Notes under the pieces: model-generated
Told to the model about the DNA's origin: nothing
Seen by the model: the letters and a program-made list of their open reading frames with translations, nothing else
Database searches by the model: none
Part shown: in pieces, positions 61,608 to 64,000 of the stretch
Layout: every line of letters starts with the position of its first letter
Position numbering within the stretch: the first letter of the stretch is position 1
Virus record (IMG/VR): IMGVR_UViG_3300025634_000001
Location: 1-64,000 of that record
Strand: one strand, 5' to 3'
Length of the DNA: 64,000 bases
Source of the DNA: a virus
Program-made: the position numbers and the translations under genes

Positions 61608-62852
61608 TCAGAACAGCGACTCCGTCTCCACCTGCTCCCGGCCCTGCGCTGAGTGCTGCCGGGCTGCGAGCAGGCTAGCGAGCCGATCCACCTCGGCGGC
61701 GAGGCCTCCTATCGTCGCGTCACGGTCAGCTAGATCGCGGGTGAGCGCGGCTATCTTCCGCTGGTTCTCGTTCTGCTCGCGCTTGGTCGCCCATCGGCAG
61801 TTGGGTGGCCAGCCGTTCCGCTCGCACTCCTCGCAGCGACCGCAGAGGTAGCCCTTGTCATTGTCCCGCCGGTCGACACTGTGGGACCGGCTAGGCCGCG
61901 GACCCAAGTCCGCAGCGAAGGCCAGCAGCCCGTCCGGGATGCCGCGATACCCCTGGCAGACCGTGATCTCACGGGGGTCGCCGCCGTACTTCGGCCATGC
62001 AGCGTTGTTCGGGTCGGTGCACCGGCCGATGATCCCGCGCCAGATGCCGTAGAGCGGGTGCCTGCTGAGGCCGTGGGTGAACTTCCCCTTCCCGCATCCG
62101 CACGACCTGACCTTGCCGTCCCTGACCATCCCGGCCATCTTCGTCGTCACTCTGCCGCACTCGCAGCGGACCGTGACGAGGTCGCAGTACAGGTAGCCGG
62201 CTTCCAGAACCTCCAGTTTCCCGAAGCTGTCGCCCGGATTCACGATGGCGGTCTTCCGGTTCTCGCGCGGTCCGCTAAGGCATGAGCAAGAACGGCTGGT
62301 GCCTATCTGGAGCGACTTGGCGCGGACGCGCCTAACCCTCCCGCAGTCACATCGGCAGAGAACGCTGCCGTCGCCTCCCTTGTAATCCTCTAGCGTCATC
62401 CACAGTCCGAAGAACTCGCCGGCACTGATGACGATCGGGTGATACTTCGGGCCGATCGGGCCGAGTTCGCCGGTGGTCTTGAGCCTGACTGCGTGCATGT
62501 TGCACAAGCCGCCGGTACGGCTGGGCACCGGGCAGCCATCGGGGTGACTGCACGTGCCGCCCTTGGGCTGCACACCCCGCGCCCGCCGCGCTCTGGTCGC
62601 TCGCTCACGCAGGCACGCGTTGGTTTTCTTGCAGAGCCCCGTGGTGTTGTCGCGCCGCAGGGGGCTACCGCAGACCTGGCAGTGACCTGTCGCCGGCCCG
62701 AACCTGCGGTCAAGTGCGTCGCGGGCGCGGGCCGCCTTGCATGCGGGACTATTCCGGCTGTCGCAGATGCCCGACTTATTGTCATGGCGCAGATGTTTGC
62801 CGCAGACCTTGCAGCTCCGGGGTGCCGGAAGGAGCTCGGGGACGGCCATCAC
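61608..62852 (-). CDS. reverse-strand HNH-like nuclease with zinc knuckles (414 aa)
   Basis: Three N-terminal Cys clusters (CKVCGKHL, CQVCGSPL, CSHPDGCPVP...CNMH), two beta/zinc repeats (CRCDCGRVRRVRAKSLQIG, VRCECGRVTTKMAGMV), then the phage HNH core (HPLYGIWRGIIGRCTDPNNAAWPKYGGDPREI...HSVDRRDNDKGYLCG...NCRWATKREQNEN) and a C-terminal coiled coil. It is probably a homing nuclease inserted between the tail tube and chaperone genes. It overlaps the gene at 62849. Confidence 0.8.
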   Translation of the reverse strand: MMAVPELLPAPRSCKVCGKHLRHDNKSGICDSRNSPACKAARARDALDRRFGPATGHCQVCGSPLRRDNTTGLCKKTNACLRERATRARRARGVQPKGGTCSHPDGCPVPSRTGGLCNMHAVRLKTTGELGPIGPKYHPIVISAGEFFGLWMTLEDYKGGDGSVLCRCDCGRVRRVRAKSLQIGTSRSCSCLSGPRENRKTAIVNPGDSFGKLEVLEAGYLYCDLVTVRCECGRVTTKMAGMVRDGKVRSCGCGKGKFTHGLSRHPLYGIWRGIIGRCTDPNNAAWPKYGGDPREITVCQGYRGIPDGLLAFAADLGPRPSRSHSVDRRDNDKGYLCGRCEECERNGWPPNCRWATKREQNENQRKIAALTRDLADRDATIGGLAAEVDRLASLLAARQHSAQGREQVETESLF

Positions 62853-63193
62853 GCCTCTCCGTCCTCAAGGTCGAGCATCGCCTGCAGGATGACTGCCTCG
62901 GCCTGCAGTTCCGCGCACTCGGCGAGCAGTTCTTCCGTCTGGGCTTTTATGGCGGCGGTCCGCCCCTCATCGACTTCGCCCGTGAGCACCATCTCCCGGT
63001 AGTCGTCCTCGGCCTCGTCAAGGATGAGCTGGGAGTAGCCGACGTCCAGGCCGATGTGGCAGGACTCCTCCAGGAGATCCATTGCGGACAGCACACGGGC
63101 CCGAGCCTGCTGGACTGAAACGGGCGCCTTCATGATCCGGCCGGACGGATGGCCGGCGGGGTAGCTCTCGCCGAGGTCTGTACGATTAGTCAT
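62849..63193 (-). CDS. reverse-strand coiled-coil protein (114 aa)
   Basis: ATG 63193 with GGAAGG at 7 bp. Long helices (SVQQARARVLSAMDLLEESC, AAIKAQTEELLAECAELQAEAVILQAMLDLE). Coupled to the HNH gene (ATGA). Unknown; perhaps an accessory of that cassette. Confidence 0.65.
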   Translation of the reverse strand: MTNRTDLGESYPAGHPSGRIMKAPVSVQQARARVLSAMDLLEESCHIGLDVGYSQLILDEAEDDYREMVLTGEVDEGRTAAIKAQTEELLAECAELQAEAVILQAMLDLEDGEA

Positions 63194-63231
63194 AGCTGGG
63201 CCTTCCTCTGCTAAGGGTTGAGGTCGAGCAC

Positions 63232-63269
63232 GCGAGGCGATGGGGTGCAATCCTGTCGCCTCGCTTTTT
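63232..63269 (+). terminator. Rho-independent terminator (rightward)
   Basis: GCGAGGCGA (63232-63240) pairs with TCGCCTCGC (63256-63264), then TTTTT. It acts on rightward transcripts, i.e. read-through from the tail tube gene, and lies just before the chaperone gene. Confidence 0.75.
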
Positions 63270-63338
63270 AATGCCTTCACATTCTACCGCAATTCCCTCC
63301 CTTAAATGGCATCGAAACGAACACGGAAGCGAGCATCA

Positions 63339-63740
63339 ATGACCCGTCACAATGTCCCCGGCGACGGCGGCTGGTTCGAGCTGCGGGACATCAGGGAACT
63401 CAACGAGGACCACCAGATTGAGTACCTGGACCTCGCGGACAAGCTGCGCCAGGACAAGCGCGACGCCACTGCGGCGCGGCCCCCGGAGAACCCCGCCGTG
63501 ATGCCGGTCCCGGGGGACGAGGCCCCGGTCAGGCTGACCCGCGCGGAACTCGCCCCGGTCCGCGAGCTGGTAGAGGGCTGGGTAGTCGCCGATTCCTCGT
63601 TCGGGATACCGCTGCCGCACCCGCTGCCCCTCGTTGCCGGCAACGTCTTCCGCGAGGCCATTGATTTCTACTACGGGGCCCTGAACGGCGAAACCCCAAA
63701 AGAGAATCCGGGTTCGGACTCCACCTCTACCAGTACCTGA
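63339..63740 (+). CDS. tail assembly chaperone, short form (133 aa)
   Basis: GGAAG at ~11 bp favours ATG 63339; ATG 63306 is the alternative. LRDIRELNEDHQIEYLDLADKL, RAELAPVRELVEGWVVADSSFGIPLPHPLPL, FREAIDFYYGALNGETPKEN: helical, acidic, as for gpG-type chaperones. It carries a slippery heptamer near its end and stops at TGA 63738-63740. Confidence 0.75.
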   Translation: MTRHNVPGDGGWFELRDIRELNEDHQIEYLDLADKLRQDKRDATAARPPENPAVMPVPGDEAPVRLTRAELAPVRELVEGWVVADSSFGIPLPHPLPLVAGNVFREAIDFYYGALNGETPKENPGSDSTSTST

Positions 63741-63922
63741 ACGGTGACTGCCACTGCTGTCCCCGCCCCGTAGGCGCCGGGACTATCCGTCATTGCGTGT
63801 GGATCATCCGGGGCCGGCTGCATCCGCAGACACCCAGGGACATCCCGCTGCTGGTCGGCAACTACCTGGGGCCGGTCGCTGAGGTGCTGGACGGCATCGA
63901 TGAGGCCCGGCGCCGGAAGTGA
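63339..63922 (+). CDS. tail assembly chaperone, -1 frameshift long form (gpGT-like)
   Basis: After slipping at 63695-63701 the -1 frame continues for 73 codons to TGA 63920-63922, reading FGLHLYQYLNGDCHCC, IRHCVWIIRGRLHP, DIPLLVGNYLGPVAEVLDGI: well-formed protein without a start codon of its own. Siphophages make a G and a G-T fusion this way to load the tape measure, whose gene should lie beyond the window. Confidence 0.8.
63695..63701 (+). promoter_or_regulatory. slippery heptamer CCCAAAA
   Basis: In the zero frame it reads C-CCA-AAA, an X-XXY-YYZ site, ending 36 bp before the zero-frame stop. The -1 frame beyond it is coding. Confidence 0.8.
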
Positions 63923-63928
63923 GGTCCC

Positions 63929-64000
63929 GTGAATTTCTCCGAGGCCGCGGCGAGATTCAAGGCCGCCACTGACCGGGCTGAAGCGTCGATGGCCCGTGAC
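63929..64000 (+). CDS. 5' end of a tail-region gene (partial)
   Basis: GTG 63929 with GAGG just upstream (shortly after the frameshift stop). The 24 visible codons begin NFSEAAARFKAATDRAEAS. Too short to assign; a tail or tape-measure-region protein is expected at this place. Confidence 0.55.
   Translation, partial: MNFSEAAARFKAATDRAEASMARD

Noticed and set aside
1-64000. tRNA, rRNA or tmRNA genes
   Set aside because: Reading the gaps by eye I found no T-loop GGTTCRANNCC with matching arms; no claim is made without a covariance search.

Overview
The window is part of a temperate actinobacterial phage or prophage. Base composition is very GC-rich and GTG starts are common. Several families are typical of Streptomyces and its relatives: WhiB, DUF397, the DUF574-type S-adenosylmethionine methyltransferase, DUF6221, DUF6919 and DUF2637. 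No integrase, replication initiator, lysis gene or tape-measure gene is visible, and both ends cut genes, so the element continues outside. Whether it is free or integrated cannot be told from the sequence.

Region 1 (149-9192, leftward) is a compact early operon of about two dozen genes that mostly overlap as ATGA or GTGA. It encodes a Cas4-like PD-(D/E)XK exonuclease, an ERF single-strand annealing protein, a RusA-type resolvase, an HNH nuclease, a C5 cytosine methyltransferase and many small membrane or zinc-knuckle proteins. It starts at a divergent control region (9193-9345) between an XRE-like regulator (left) and another HTH protein (right).

Region 2 (9346-14861) is a mixed accessory block: a NUMOD4-HNH endonuclease, a DUF574 methyltransferase, a GntR regulator, a DUF397 protein and small genes with their own promoters. 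Region 3 (15011-19903, leftward) is a second operon of small proteins ending, at its promoter end, in two regulators. A 29-bp palindrome at 19996-20024 separates it from the rightward genes.

Region 4 (20064-28433, rightward) has an excisionase-like HTH, DUF6919 and WhiB proteins. It continues with a module that resembles conjugative actinomycete plasmids and AICEs: two membrane proteins, a long helical protein, an FtsK/TraB-type translocase, a DUF2637 protein and a YdjM-like membrane protein. Region 5 (28430-34909) carries small zinc proteins, a Phd antitoxin overlapping an HNH nuclease, HTH and RHH regulators, a ParB-like protein and a second C5 methyltransferase.

Region 6 (34957-64000, rightward) is the late operon. 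In order it has small and large terminase, a portal with an intein, a NUDIX/MuF protein, an XkdF-like protease, a scaffold-like protein, the major capsid protein, decoration-like proteins, a glycosyltransferase-methyltransferase-glycosyltransferase cassette, a 1661-residue repeat-rich fibre, head-tail connectors, the major tail protein and a tail chaperone with a -1 frameshift. At least eight genes lie in reverse orientation inside this operon. Four have a -10-like hexamer 6-7 bp before the start codon, and one interrupts a NUDIX domain whose two halves are still readable on either side.

The most interesting signals are this set of reverse-strand cassettes, a recurring leaderless promoter arrangement across the element, the transfer module inside a tailed-phage genome, the portal intein, and the roughly 37-residue fibre repeats.
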